Positions 25,750 to 40,748 of a stretch of 64,000 bases of DNA are shown here, piece after piece (the stretch's first letter is position 1; every line of letters begins with the position of its first letter). The translations under genes were made by a program, and so were the position numbers. Below the pieces are notes generated by a model. That model searched no databases, was not told where the DNA came from, and worked only from the letters and a program-made list of their open reading frames with translations. Source of the DNA: Xylocopa sonorina (taxonomy: Eukaryota; Arthropoda; Insecta; Hymenoptera; Apidae); assembly GCF_050948175.1 (NCBI RefSeq), contig NW_027490146.1, forward strand, positions 558,001 to 622,000, given 5' to 3'.

Positions 25750-26830
25750 AGAACACTATTGCTTCGATACGTAGACATCTGCAAACGCTATTTCCTAGCA
25801 AGGAAGTGCCGCATTTACATTCATTTTAAGTGTATGCGAGGTATACATTACCCTTCGCAATGAATATTATATATCGTCATGAAACATAGAAATGAGATGC
25901 GATATCGCGATATAAGAATCATTAGAACACTATTGCCTCGATACGTAGGCATCTGCAAACGCTACTTCCTGGCAAGGACGTGTCGCATTTACATTCTTTT
26001 GAAACGAATACGAGGTATACATGACACTTCACAATGAATATTATATCTTATCATGAAACATAGAATTGAGATGCGATATGACGATTTAAGAAGCATTAGA
26101 ACACTATTGCTCTGACACGTAGACATCTGCAAACACTATTTCCTAGCAAGGAACTGTCGCATTCACATTCGTTTGAATTGTATGCGAGGTATACATGAAA
26201 CTTCGCAATGAATATAATATATTATCATGAAACATAGATATGAGATGCGATATCGCGAACTAGCAAGCTTTAGAAATCTATTGCTTCGATACGTAGACAT
26301 CTGCAAACGCTATTTCCTAGCAAGGAAGTGCCGCATTTACATTCATTTTAAGTGTATGCGAGGTATACATTACCCTTCGCAATGAATATTATATATCGTC
26401 ATGAAACATAGAAATGAGATGCGATATCGCGATTTAAGAATCATTAGAACACTATTGCCTCGATACGTAGGCATCTGCAAACGCTACTTCCTAGCAAGGA
26501 CGTGTCGCATTTATATTCTTTTGAAACGAATACGAGGTATACATAAGACTCCACAATGAATATTATATCTTATCATGAAACATAGAATTGAGATGCGATA
26601 TGACGATTTAAGAAGCATTAGAACACTATTGCTTCGACACGTAGACATCTGCAAACACAATTTCCTAGCAAGGAGCTGTCGCATTCACATTCGTTTGAAT
26701 TGTATGCGAGGTATACATGAAACTTCGCAATGAATATTATATATTATCATGAAACATAGATATGAGATGCGATATCGCGAACTAGCAAGCTTTAGAACTC
26801 TATTGCTTCGATACGTAGACATTTGCAAAC
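25750..26830 (+). repeat. 522-bp higher-order doublet (3 monomers per unit)
   Basis: Two adjacent three-monomer units share private variants at 522-bp offset. AAGTGCCGCATTTACATTCA occurs at 25806 and 26328, and GAACTAGCAAGCTTTAG at 26257 and 26779. It lies in the diverged left part of array 3. Confidence 0.75.
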
Positions 26831-28114
26831 GCTATTACCTAGCAAAGAAGTGTCGCATTTACATTCTTTAGATGTGTATACGAGGAATGCATGACACTTC
26901 GCAATGAATATTATATCGTGATATGAAACATAGGAATGAGATGCGATATCCCGTTTTAAGAAGCATTAAAACTATTGCTACGATACGTAGAACACTGCAA
27001 ACGCTATTTCCTAGAAAGGAAGCGTCGCAGTTACGTTCATTTGAAGTGAATAGTAGTTATACATGACACTTCGCAATGAATATTATATCTTATCATGAAA
27101 CGTAGAAATGAGATGCGATATCGCGTTTTGAGAAGCATTAGAACTCTAATGCCACGATACGTAGGCATCTGCAAACGCTATTTCCTAGCAAGGAAATTTC
27201 GCACTTACATTCCACTGAAGTGAATACGAGGTATACATAACATTACACAATGAATATTATATCTTATTACGAAACATAGAAATGAAATACGACATCTCGT
27301 TTTAAGAATCATTAGTACTCTATTGCTGTGATACGTAGACATCTGCAAACAATATTTCCCAGCAAGGAAGTTTCGCATTTACATTCTTGTGAAGTGAAAT
27401 CGAGGTATACATGACACTTTGCAATGAATATTATATCTTATCATGAAACATAGAAGTGAGATGCGATATCGCGTTCTAAGAGGCATTAGAACCCTATTGC
27501 TACGATACGTAGACATCTGCAAACGCTATTTGCTAGCATGGACATGTCGCACTTACATTCCACTGAAGTGAATACGAGGTATACATAACATTACACAATG
27601 AATATTGTATCTTATTACGAAACATAGAAATGAAATACGACATCTCGTTTTAAAAAGCATTAGTATTCTATTGCTGTGATACGTAGACATCTGCAAACGC
27701 TATTTCCTAGCATGGAAGTGTCTTATTTACATTCTTTTGAAGTGAGTACGAGGTATACATGACACTTCGCAATGAATATTATACCTTATCATGAAACATA
27801 GAAGAGAGATGCGATATCGCGTTTTAGTCAGCATAAGAACTCTATTGCTGCGATACGTAGACATCTGCAAACTCTATTTCCTAGCATGGAAGGGTCGCAT
27901 TTACACTCTTTTGAAGTGAGTACGAGGCATACATAACACTCCATAATGAATATTATATCTTTTCATGAAACATAGCGGTACGATGCGATATCGCGTTTTA
28001 AGGAGCATTAGAAATCTATTGCTACGATACGTAGACATATGGAAACGTTATTCCCTAGCATGGAAGTGTCGCATTTACATTCTTTTGAAGTGAATACGAG
28101 ATATACATGACACT

Positions 28115-29250
28115 TCGCAATGAATATTATATCTTATCATGAAACATAGAAGTGAGATGCGATATCGCGTTCTAAGAAGCATTAGAAATCTATTGCTACG
28201 ATACGTAGACATATGGAAACGTTATTCCCTAGCATGGAAGTGTCGCATTTACATTCTTTTGAAGTGAATACGAGATATACATGACACTTCGCAATGAATA
28301 TTATATGTTATCATGAAACATTGGAGTGAGATGCGATATCGCGTTTTAAGAAGCATTAGAAGTCTATTGCTACGATACCTAGACATCTGCAAACGCTATT
28401 TCCTAGCATGGATGTGTCGCATTTACATTCTTTTGAAGTGAATACGAAGTGTACATAACACTTCGCAATGAATATTTTAACTTATCATGAAACATAGAAG
28501 TGAGATGCGATATAGCGTTTTAAGAAGCATTAGAAATCTATTGCTACGATACGTAGACATCTGCAAACGCTATTTCCTAGCATGGAAGTGTCGCATTTAC
28601 ATTCTTTTGTAGTGAATACGAAGTATACATGACACTTCGCAATGAATATTATATCTTATCATGAAACATAGAAGTGAGATGCGATATCGCGTTTTAGGAA
28701 GCATTAGAACTCTATTGCTACTATATGTAGACATCTGCAAACGCTACTTCCTAGCATGGAAGTGTCGCATTTACATTCTTTTGAAGTGAATACGAGATAT
28801 ACATGACACTCCGCTATGAATATTATATCTTATCATGATACATAGGAATGAGGTGCTATATCGCGTTTTGAGAAGCATTAGAACTCTATTGCTAATATAC
28901 GTAGACATCTGCAAACAATATTTCCTAGCAAGGAAATGTCGCACTTACATTCCATTGAAGTGTATACGAGGTATACATAACATTACACAATGAATATTAT
29001 ATCTTATTACGAAACATAGAAATGAAATACGACATCTCGTTTTAAGAAGCATTAGTACTCTATTGCTAATATACGTAGACATCTGCAAACAATATTTCCT
29101 AGCAAGGAAATGTCGCAATTACATTCCATTGAAGTGAATACGAGGTATACATAACATTACACAATGAATATTATATCTTATTACGAAACATAGAAATGAG
29201 ATGCGACATCTCGTATTAAGAAGCATTAGAACTCTATTGCTACGATACGT
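28115..29250 (+). repeat. Higher-order block F, first copy
   Basis: About 6.5 monomers that recur 2436 bp (14 monomers) downstream. Diagnostic variants are ACATATGGAAACGTTATTCC (28209 and 30645), GAAGTGTACATAAC and TATTGCTAATATACG. Ends are approximate. Confidence 0.8.
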
Positions 29251-30550
29251 AGACATCTGCAAACGCTATTTCCTAGCATGTAAGTGTCGCATTTACATCC
29301 TTTTGAAGTGAATACGAGGTATACATGACACTTCGCAATGAATATTATATCTTATCATGAAACATGGAAGTGAGATGCGATATCGCTTTCTAAGAAGCTT
29401 TAGGACTCTCTTGCTACGATACGTAGACATCTGCAAACCCTATTTCCTAGCAAGGAAGTGTCGCATTTACATTCATTTGAAGTGAATACGAGGTATACAT
29501 AATACTCTACAATGAATATTATATCTTACCAAGAAACATAGAAATGAAAGGCGACATCTCGTTTTATAAAGCATTAGAATTCTATTGCTGCGATACGTAG
29601 ACATCTGCAAACGCTATTTCCTAGCATGTAAGTGTCGCATTTACATTCTTTTGAAGTGAATACGAGGTATACATGACACAGTGCAATGATTATTATATCT
29701 TATCATGAAACATAGGTGTGAGATGCGATATCGCGATTTAAGAAGCATTAGATCTCCCTTGCTACGATACGTAGACATCTGCAAACGCTATTTCCTAGCA
29801 TGTAAGTGTCGCATTGACATTCTTTTAATGTGAATACGAGGTATACAGGACACTTCGCAATGAATATTATATCTTATCATGAAACATAGAAATGCGATGC
29901 GACATCTCGTTTTAAGATGTATTAGAACTCTATTATTTCCATACGTAGTCGTCTGGAAACGCAATTTCCTAGGAAGGAAGTGTCGCACTTACATCCTTTT
30001 GAAGTGAATACGAAGTATACATAACACTTCGCACTAAATATTATATCTTATCATGAAACATAGAAATGAGATGCGGCATCTCGTTTTAAGAAGCATTAGA
30101 ACATTATTGTTACGACACGTAGACATCTGCAAACGCTATTTCCTAGCATGGAAGCGTCGCATTTACATTCTTGTCATGTGAATACGAAGTATACATGACA
30201 CTTCGCAATGAATATTATATCTTATCATGAAACATAGATGTGATATGCGATATCGCGTTCTAAGAAGCATTAGAACTCTATTGCTGCGATACGTAGACAT
30301 CTGCAAATGCTATTTCCTAGCATGTAAGTGTCGCATTTACATTCTTTTGAAGTGAATACGAGGTATACATGACACTTCGCAATGAATATTATATCTTGCC
30401 ATGAAACATAGAAGTGAGATGCGATATCGCGTTCTAAGAAGCATTAGAACTATATTGCTACGATACGTAGACATCTGCAAACGCTATTTCCTAGCATGGA
30501 AGTGACTTATTTACGTTCTTTTGAAGTGAATACGAGGTATACATGACACT

Positions 30551-31686
30551 TCGCAATTAATATTATATCTTATCATGAAACATAGAAGTGAGATGCGATA
30601 TCGCGTTCTAAGAAGCATTAGAAATCTATTGCTACGATACGTAGACATATGGAAACGTTATTCCCTAGCATGGAAGTGTCGCATTTACATTCTTTTGAAG
30701 TGAATACGAGATATACATGACACTTCGCAATGAATATTATATGTTATCATGAAACATTGGAGTGAGATGCGATATCGCGTTTTAAGAAGCATTAGAAGTC
30801 TATTGCTACGATACCTAGACATCTGCAAACGCTATTTCCTAGCATGGATGTGTCGCATTTACATTCTTTTGAAGTGAATACGAAGTGTACATAACACTTC
30901 GCAATGAATATTTTATCTTATCATGAAACATAGGAGTGAGATGCGATATAGCGTTTTAAGAAGTATTAGAAATCTATTGCTACGATACGTAGACATCTGC
31001 AAACGCTATTTCCTAGCATGGAAGTGTCGCATTTACATTCTTTTGTAGTGAATACGAAGTATACATGACACTTCGCAATGAATATTATATCTTATCATGA
31101 AACATAGAAGTGAGATGCGATATCGCGTTTTACGAAGCATTAGAACTCTACTGCTACGATATGTAGACATCTGCAAACGCTACTTCCTAGCATGGAAGTG
31201 TCGCATTTACATTCTTTTGAAGTGAATACGAGATATACATGACACTCCGCAATGAATATTATATCTTATCATGATACATAGGAATGAGGTGCTATATCGC
31301 GTTTTGAGAAGCATTAGAACTCTATTGCTAATATACGTAGACATCTGCAAACAATATTTCCTAGCAAGGAAATGTCGCACTTACATTCCATTGAAGTGTA
31401 TACGAGGTATACATAACATTACACAATGAATATTATATCTTATTACGAAACATAGAAATGAAATACGACATCTCGTTTTAAGAAGCATTAGTACTCTATT
31501 GCTAATATACGTAGACATCTGCAAACAATATTTCCTAGCAAGGAAATGTCGCAATTACATTCCATTGAAGTGAATACGAAGTATACATAACATTACACAA
31601 TGAATATTATATCTTATTACGAAACATAGAAATGAGATGCGACATCTCGTATTAAGAAGCATTAGAACTCTATTGCTACGATACGT
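30551..31686 (+). repeat. Higher-order block F, second copy
   Basis: Copy of the block at 28115-29250 in the same orientation. The match ends where GTAGACATCTGC changes to GTAGTCATCTGG, near 31688. Confidence 0.8.
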
Positions 31687-33409
31687 AGTCATCTGGAAAC
31701 GCTATTTCTTAGCAAGGAAGTGTCGCATTTACATTCTTTTGAAGTGACTACGGGGTATACATAACACTCCATAATGAATATTATATCTTAACATGAAGCA
31801 TAGCAGTGAGATGCGATATCGCGTTTTAAGAAGCATTAGAACTCTATTGCTACGATACGTAGACATCTGCAAACGCTATTTCCTAGCATGGAAGTGTCGC
31901 ATCTACATTTTTTTGAAGTGAATACGAGGTATACATGACAATTCGCAATGAATATTATACCTTATCATGAAACATAGAAGAGAGATGCAACATCTCGTTT
32001 TAAGAAGCATTAGAACTCTATTGCTACGATACGTAGACATCTGCAAACGCTATTTCCTAGCATGGAAGTGTCGCATTTACATTCTTCTGATGTGAATACG
32101 AGATATACATGACACTTCGCAATGAATATTATATCTTATCATGAAACATAGAAATGGGATGCGATATCGCTATTTAAGAGACATTAGAACTCTATTGCTT
32201 CGATACGTAGACATCTGGGAACGCTATTTCCTTGAAAGCAAGTGGCGCATTTACAATCATTTGAAGTGAATACGAGGTATACATAACACTCTACCATGTA
32301 TATTATATCTTGTCACGAAACATAGAAATGAAATGTGACATCTCGTTTTAAGAAGCATTAGAACTCTATTGCTACGGTACGTGGACATCTGCAAACGCTA
32401 TTTCCTAGCATGTAAGTGTCGCATTTACATTCTTTTGAAGTGAATACGAGGTATACATGACACATCGCAATGATTATTATATCTTATCATGAAACATAGA
32501 TGTGAGATGCGATATCGCGATTTAAGAAGCACTAGAACTCTATTGCTACGATGCGTAGACATCTGCAAATGTTATTTCCTAGCAAGGAAGTGTCGCATTT
32601 ACATTCTTTTGACGTGAATACGAGGTAAACATAACATTCCACAATGAAAATTACACCTTATTACGAAATATAGAAATGAAATGCGGCTTCTCATTTTAAG
32701 AAGCATTAGAACTCTATTGCTACGATACGTAGACATCTGCAAACCCTATTTCCTAGCATGGAAGTGCCGCATTTACATTCTTTTGAAGTGAATACGAGGT
32801 ATACATGACACTACGCAATGAATATTATATCTTATCATGAAACATAGGAGTGAGATGCGATATCGCGTTTCAAGAAGCATTAGAACTCTATTGCTACGAT
32901 ATGTAGACATCTGCAAACAATATTTCCTAGCATGGAAGTGTCGCATTTACATTCTTTTGAAGTGAATACGAGGTATACATGACACTTCGCAATGAATATT
33001 ATATCTTATCATGAAACATAGGAGTGAGATGCGATATGGCATTTTAAGAATCATTAGAACTCTATTGTTCCGACACGCAGTCATCTGGAAACGCTATTTC
33101 CTAGCAAGGAAGTGTCGCATTTGCATTCTTTTGAAGTGACTACGGGGTATACATAACACTCCATAATGAATATTATATCTTAACATGAAACATAGCAGTG
33201 AGATGCGATATCGCGTTTAAAGAAGCATTAGAACTCTATTGCTACGATACGTAGACATCTGCAAACGCTATTTCCTAGCTTGGAAGTGTCGCATCTACAT
33301 TCTTTTGAAGATAACACGAGGTATACATAACATTCCGCAATGAATATTATACCTTATCATGAAACATATAAGAGAGATGCGATATCGCGTTTTAGGAAGC
33401 ATTAGAACT

Positions 33410-34690
33410 CTACTGCTACGATACGTAGACATCTGCAAAGGCTATTTCCTAGCATGGAAGGGTCGCATTTACATTCTTTTGAAGTGAGTACGAGGTATAC
33501 ATGACACTTCGCAATGAATATTATATCTGAACATGAAACATAGACGTGAGATGCAACATCTCGTTTTAAGAAGCATTAGAACTCTATTGCTACGATACGT
33601 AGGCATCAGCAAACGCTATTCCCTAGCATGGAAGTGTCGCATTTACATTCTTTTGAAGTGAATACGAGATATACATGACACTTCGCAATGGATACTATAT
33701 CTTATCATGAAATATAGAAGTGAGATGCGATATCGCGTTTTAGGAAGCATTAGAACTCTATTGTTACGATACGTAGACATCTGCAAACGCTATATCCTAG
33801 CAAGGAAGTGTCGCATTTACATTCTTTTGAAGTGAATACGAGGTATACATAACATTCCGCAATGAATATTATATCTCATAACGAAACATAGAAATGAGAT
33901 GCGACATCTCGTATTAAGAAGCATTAGAACTCTATTGCTACGATACGTAGACATCTGCAAACGCAATTTCCTAGCATGGAAGTGTCGCATTTACATTCTT
34001 CTGATGTGAATACGAGATATACATGACACTTCGCAATGCATATTATATCTTATCATGAAACATAGAAATGGGATGCGATATCGCTATTTAAGAAACATTA
34101 GAACTCTATTGCTTCGATACGTAGACATCTGGGAACGCTATTTCCTTGAAAGGAAGCGGCGCATTTACAATCATTTGAAGTGAATACGCGGTATACATAA
34201 CACTCTACAATGAATACTATATCTTACCATGAAATATAGATATGAAATGCGACATCTCGTTTTAAGAAGCACTAGAACTCTATTGCTGCGATACGTATAC
34301 ATCTGCAAACGGTATTTCCTAGCATGTAAGTGTCGCATTTACATTCCTTTGAAGTTTATACGAGGTATACATGACTCTTCGCAATGAATATTATATCTTA
34401 TCTCGAAACATAGATGTGAGATGCGATATCGCGATATAAGAAGCACTAGATCTCTATTGCTACGATGCGTAGACATCTGCAAATGTTATTTCCTAGCAAG
34501 GAAGTGTCGCATTTACATTCTTTTGACGTGAATACGAGGTAAACATAACACTCCACAATGAAAATTACACCATATTACGAAATATAGAAATGAAATGCGA
34601 CTTCTCATTTTAAGAAGCATTAGAACTCTATTGCTACGATACGTAGACATCTGCAAACCCTATTTTCTAGCATGGAAGTGTCGCATTTAC
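33410..34690 (+). repeat. Long-range duplicated block H, first copy (1.28 kb)
   Basis: About seven monomers that match 56035-57315 at a constant 22625-bp offset. Checked points are TAGGCATC (33600 and 56225), ACATGACACTTCGCAATGCA (34021 and 56646) and GACGTGAATACGAGGTAAAC (34525 and 57150). The constant offset over 1.2 kb indicates one copying event rather than independent variants. Confidence 0.8.
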
Positions 34691-37600
34691 ATTCTTTTGA
34701 ATTTATTACGCGGTATACATAACACTCCACAATGAATATTATATCTTACCACGAAACATAGATATGAAATGCGACATCTCGTTTTAAGAAGCATTAGAAC
34801 TCTATTGCTGCGATACGTATACATCTGCAAACGGTATTTCCTAGCATGTAAGTGTCGCATTTACATTCCTTTGGAAGTTAATACGAGGTATACATGACTC
34901 TTCGCAATGAATATTATATCTTATCTCGAAACATAGATGTGAGATGCGATATCGCGTTTTAAGAAGCATTAGAACTCTATTGCTACGATACGTAGACATC
35001 TGCAAACGCTATTTCCTAGCATGGAAGTGTCGCATTTACATTCTTTTGAAGTGAATACGAGGTATATATGACACTTCGCAATGAATATTATATCTTATCA
35101 TGAAACATAGGAGTGAGATGCGATATGGCATTTTAAGAATCATTAGAACTCTATTGTTTCGACACGTAGTCATCTGGAAACTCTATTTCCTAGCAAGGAA
35201 GTGTCGCATTTACATTCTTTTGAAGTGACTACGGGGTATACATAACACTCCATAATGAATATTATATCTTAACATGAAACATAGAAATGAGATGCGACAT
35301 CTCGTATTAGGAAGCATTAGAACTCTATTGCTACGATACCTAGACATCTGCAAACGCTATTTCCTAGCATGGAAGTGTCGCATTTACATTCTTCTGATGT
35401 GAATACGAGATATACATGACACTTCGCAATGAATATTATATCTTATCATGAAACATAGAAATGGGATGCGATATCGCTATTTAAGAAACATTAGAACTCT
35501 ATTGCTTCGATACGTAGACATCTGGGAACGCTATTTCCTTGAAAGGAAGTGGCGCATTTACATTCATTTGAAGTGAATACGAGGTATACATAACACTCTA
35601 CCATGTATATTATATCTTATCACGAAACATAGAAATGAAATGTGACATCTCGTTTTAAGAAGCATTAGAACTCTATTGCTACGATACGTGGACATCCGCA
35701 AACGCTATTTCCTAGCATGGAAGTGTCGCATTTACATTCTTTTGAATTTATTACGCGGTATACATAACACTCTACAATGAATATTATATCTTACCACGAA
35801 ACATAGATATGAAATGCGACATCTCGTTTTAAGAAGCATTAGAACTCTATTGCTGCGATACGTATACATCTGCAAACGGTATTTCCTAGCATGTAAGTGC
35901 AGCATTTACATTCCTTTGAAGTTAATACGAGGTATACATGACTCTTCGCAATGAATATTATATCTTATCTCGAAACATAGATGTGAGATGCGATATCGCG
36001 ATTTAAGAAGCACTAGAACTCTATTGCTACGATGCGTAGACATCTGCAAATGTCATTTCCTAGCAAGGAAGTGTCGCATTTACATTCTTTTGACGTGAAC
36101 ACGAGGTAAACATAACATTCCACAATGAAAATTACACCTTATTACGAAATATAGAAATGAAATGCGACTTCTCATTTTAAGAAGCATTAGAACTCTATTG
36201 CTACGACACGTAGACATCTGCAAACCCTATTTCCTAGCATGGAAGTGCCGCATTTACATTCTTTTGAAGTGAATACGAGGTATACATGACACTTCGCAAT
36301 GAATATTATATCTTATCATGAAACATAGGAGTGAGATGCGATATGGCATTTTAAGAATCATTAGAACTGTATTGTTTCGACACGTAGTCATCTGGAAACG
36401 CTATTTCCTAGCAAGGAAGTGTCGCATTTACATTCTCTTGAAGTGACTACGGGGTATACATAACACTCCATAATGAATATTATATCTTAACATGAAACAT
36501 AGCAGTGAGATGCGATATCGCGTTTTTAGAAGCATTAGAACTATATTGCTACGATACGTAGATATCTGCAAACGCTATTTCCTAGCATGGAAGTGTCGCA
36601 TCTACATTCTTTTGATGTGAATACGAGGTATACATGACAATTCGCAATGAATATTATACCTTATCATGAAACATAGAAGAGAGATGCGATATCGCGTTTT
36701 AGGAAGCATTAGAACTCTACTGCTACGATACGTAGACATCTGCAAAGGCTATTCCCTAGCATGGAAGGGTCGCATTTACATTCTTTTGAAGTGAGTACGG
36801 GGTATACATGACACTTCGCAATGAATATTATATCTGAACATGAAACATAGAAGTGAGATGCAACATCTCGTTTTAAGAAGCATTAGAACTCTATTGCTAC
36901 GATACTTAGGCATCTGCAAGCGCTATTTCCTAGCATGGAAGTGTCGCATTTACATTCTTTTGAAGATAATACGAGGTATACATAACATTCCGCAATGAAT
37001 ATTATATCTTATTACGAAACATAGAAATGAAATACGACTTGTCGTTTTAAGAAGCATTATAACAATATTGCTACAATACGTAGACATATGCAAACAATAT
37101 TTCCTAGCAAGGAAGTGTCGCATTTACATTCTTTTGAAGTGAAAACGAGGTATACATAACATTCCGCAATGAATATTATATCTTATTACGAAACATAGAA
37201 ATGAGATGCGACATCTCGTATTAAGAAGCATTAGAACTCTATTGCTACGATACGTAGACATCTGCAAACGCTATTTCCTAGCATGGAAGTGTCGCATTTA
37301 CATTCTTCTGATGTGAATTCGAGATATACATGACACTTCGCAATGAATATTATATCTTATCATGAAACATAGAAATGGGATGCGATATCGCTATTTAAGA
37401 AACATTAGAACTCTATTGCTTCGATAGTAGACATCTGGGAACGCTATTTCCTTGAAAGGAAGTGGCGCATTTACATTCTTTTGAAGTGAATACGAGGTAT
37501 ACATGACACTTCGCAATGTAAATTATATCTTATCATGATACATAGGAGTGAGATGCGATATGGCATTTTAAGAATCATTAGAACTCTATTGTTTCGACAC

Positions 37601-39069
37601 GTAGTCATCTGGAAACGCTATTTCTTAGCAAGGAAGTGTCGCATTTACATTCTTTTGAAGTGACTACGGGGTATACATAACACTCCATAATGAATATTAT
37701 ATCTTAACATGAAACATAGAAGTGAGATGCGATATCGCGTTTTAAGAAGCATTAGAACTCTATTGCTACGATACGTAGACATCTGCAAACGCTATTTCCT
37801 AGCATGTAAGTGTCGCATTTACATTCTTTTGAAGTGAATACGAGGTATACATGACACATCGCAATGATTATTATATCTTATCATGAAACATAGGTGTGAG
37901 ATACGATATCGCGTTTTAAGAAGCATTAGATCTCCCTTGCTACGATACGTAGACATCTGCAAACGCTATTTCCTAGCATGGAAGTGTCGCATTTACATTC
38001 TTTTGAATTTATTACGCGGTATACATAACACTCTACAATGAATATTATATCTTACCACGAAACATAGATATGAAATGCGACATCTCGTTTTAAGAAGCAT
38101 TAGAACTCTATTGCTGCGATACGTATACATCTGCAAACGGTATTTCCTAGCATGTAAGTGTCGCATTTACATTCCTTTGAAGTTAATACGAGGTATACAT
38201 GACTCTTCGCAATGAATATTATATCTTATCTCGAAACATAGATGTGAGATGCGATATCGCGATTTAAGAAGCATTAGAACTCTATTGCCACGATACGTAG
38301 ACATCTGCAAACGCTATTTCCTAGCATGGAAGTGTCGCATTTACATTATTTTGTAGTGAATACGAAGTATACATGACACTTCGCAATGAATATTATACCT
38401 TATCATGAAACATAGGAGTGAGATGCGATATCGCGTTTTAGGAAGCATTAGAACTCTATTGCTACGATATGTAGACATCTGCAAACGCTACTTCCTAGCA
38501 TGAAAGTGTCGCATTTACATTCTTTTGAAGTGAATACGAGGTATACATAACACTTCGCAATGAATATTATATCTTATCTCGAAACATTGAAGTGAGATGC
38601 GATATCGCGATTTAAGGAGCACTAGAACTCTATTGCTACGATGCGTAGACATCTGCAAATGTTATTTCCTAGCAAGGAAGTGTCGCATTTACATTATTTT
38701 GATGTGAGTACGAGGTATACATAACACTCCACAATGAATATTACATCTTATCACGAAACATAGAAATGAAATACGACATCTCGTTTTAAGAAGCATTAGT
38801 ACTCTATTGCTGTGATACGTAGACATCTGCAAACAATATTTCCTAGCATGTGAGTGTCGCATTTACATTCTTTTGAAGTGAGTACGAGGTATACATGACA
38901 CTTCGCAATGAATATTATATCTTATCATGAAACATAGGTATGAGGTGCTATATCGCATTTTAAGAAGCATTAGAACCCTATTGCTACGATACGTAGACAT
39001 CTGCAAACGCCACTTCCTAGCATGGAAGTGTCGCATTTACATTCTTTTGAAGTGAATACGAGGTATACA

Positions 39070-39530
39070 TGACACTTCGCAAAGAATATTATATCTTATC
39101 ATGAAACATGGAAGTGAGATGCGATATCGCGTTCTAAGAAGCATTAGAACTCTATTGCTACGATACGTAGACATCTGCAAAGGCTATTTCCTAGCATGGA
39201 AGGGTCGCATTTACATTCTTTTGAAGTGAGTACGTGGTATACATAGCAATCCATAATGAATATTATATCTTATCATGAAATATAGCAGTGAGATGCGATA
39301 TCGCGTTATAAGAAGTATTAGAACTCTATTGCTACGATACGTAGACATCTGCAAACGCTATTTCCTAGCATGGAAGTGTCGCATCTACATTCTTTTGAAG
39401 TGAATACGAGGTATACATGACAATTCGCAATGAATATTATACCTTATCATGAAACATAGAAGAGAGATGCGATATCGCGTCTTAGGAAGCATTAGAACTC
39501 TATTGCTACGATACGTAGACATCTGCAAAC
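39070..39530 (+). repeat. Higher-order block G1, first copy (870-bp offset)
   Basis: The rare variant CGCAAAGAATATT at 39079 recurs at 39949 and 42559. The first offset is 870 bp (5 monomers). The flanking ACATAGCAATCCATAATG and GAAATATAGCAGTGAG variants travel with it. Confidence 0.75.
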
Positions 39531-39559
39531 GCTATTTCCTAGCATGTAAGTGTCGCATT

Positions 39560-40748
39560 TACATTCTTTTGAAGTGAATACGAGGTATACATGACACTTC
39601 GCAATGAATATTATATCTTATCATGAAACATAGAAGTGAGATGCGATATGGCATTTTAAGAATCATTAGAACTCTATTGTTTCGACACGTAGTCATCTGG
39701 TAACGCTATTTCCTAGCAAGGAAGTGTCGCATTCACATCCTTTTGAGGTGAATACGAGGTATACATGACACTTCGCAATGAATATTATATCTGAACATGA
39801 AACATAGAAATGAGATGCGACATCTCGTTTTAAGAAGCATTAGAACTCTATTGCTAGGATACGTAGACACCTGCAAACGCCATTTCCTAGCATGTAAGTG
39901 TCGCATTTACATTCTTTTGAAGTGAATACGAGGTATACATGACACTTCGCAAAGAATATTATATCTTATCATGAAACATGGAAGTGAGATGCGATATCGC
40001 GTTCTAAGAAGCATTAGAACTCTATTGCTACGATACGTAGACATCTGCAAAGGCTATTTCCTAGCATGGAAGGGTCGCATTTACATTCTTTTGAAGTGAG
40101 TACGAGGTATACATAGCAATCCATAATGAATATTATATCTTATCATGAAATATAGCAGTGAGATGCGATATCGCGTTATAAGAAGTATTAGAACTCTATT
40201 GCTACGATACGTAGACATCTGCAAACGCTATTTCCTAGCATGAAAGTGTCGCATCTACATTCTTTTGAAGTGAATACGAGGTATACATGACAATTCGCAA
40301 TGAATATTATACCTTATCATGAAACATAGAAGAGAGATGCGATATCGCGTCTTAGGAAGCATTAGAACTCTATTGCTACGATACGTAGACATCTGCAAAC
40401 GCTACTTCCTAGCATGGAGGTGTCGCATTTACATTCTTTTGAAGTGAATACGAGGTATACATGACACTTCGCAATGAATATTATATCTTATCATGAAACA
40501 TGGAAGTGAGGTGCGATATCGCGTTCTAAGAAGCTTTAGAACTCTCTTGCTACGATACGTAGACATCTGCAAACCCTATTTCCTAGCAAGGAAGTGTCGC
40601 ATTTACATTCATTTGAAGTGAATACGAGGTATACATAATACTCTACAATGAATATTATACCTTACCAAGAAACATAGAAATGAAATGCGACATCCCGTTT
40701 TATAAAGCATTAGAATTCTATTGCTGCGATACGTAGACATCTGCAAAC
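39560..40748 (+). repeat. Higher-order block G2, first copy (2610-bp offset)
   Basis: About 1.19 kb recurring 2610 bp (15 monomers) downstream. Matches include CGCAATGAATATTATATCTG (39774 and 42384), CGCAAAGAATATT (39949 and 42559) and TTTTATAAAGCATTAGAATT, which is slightly changed in the second copy. Confidence 0.8.
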
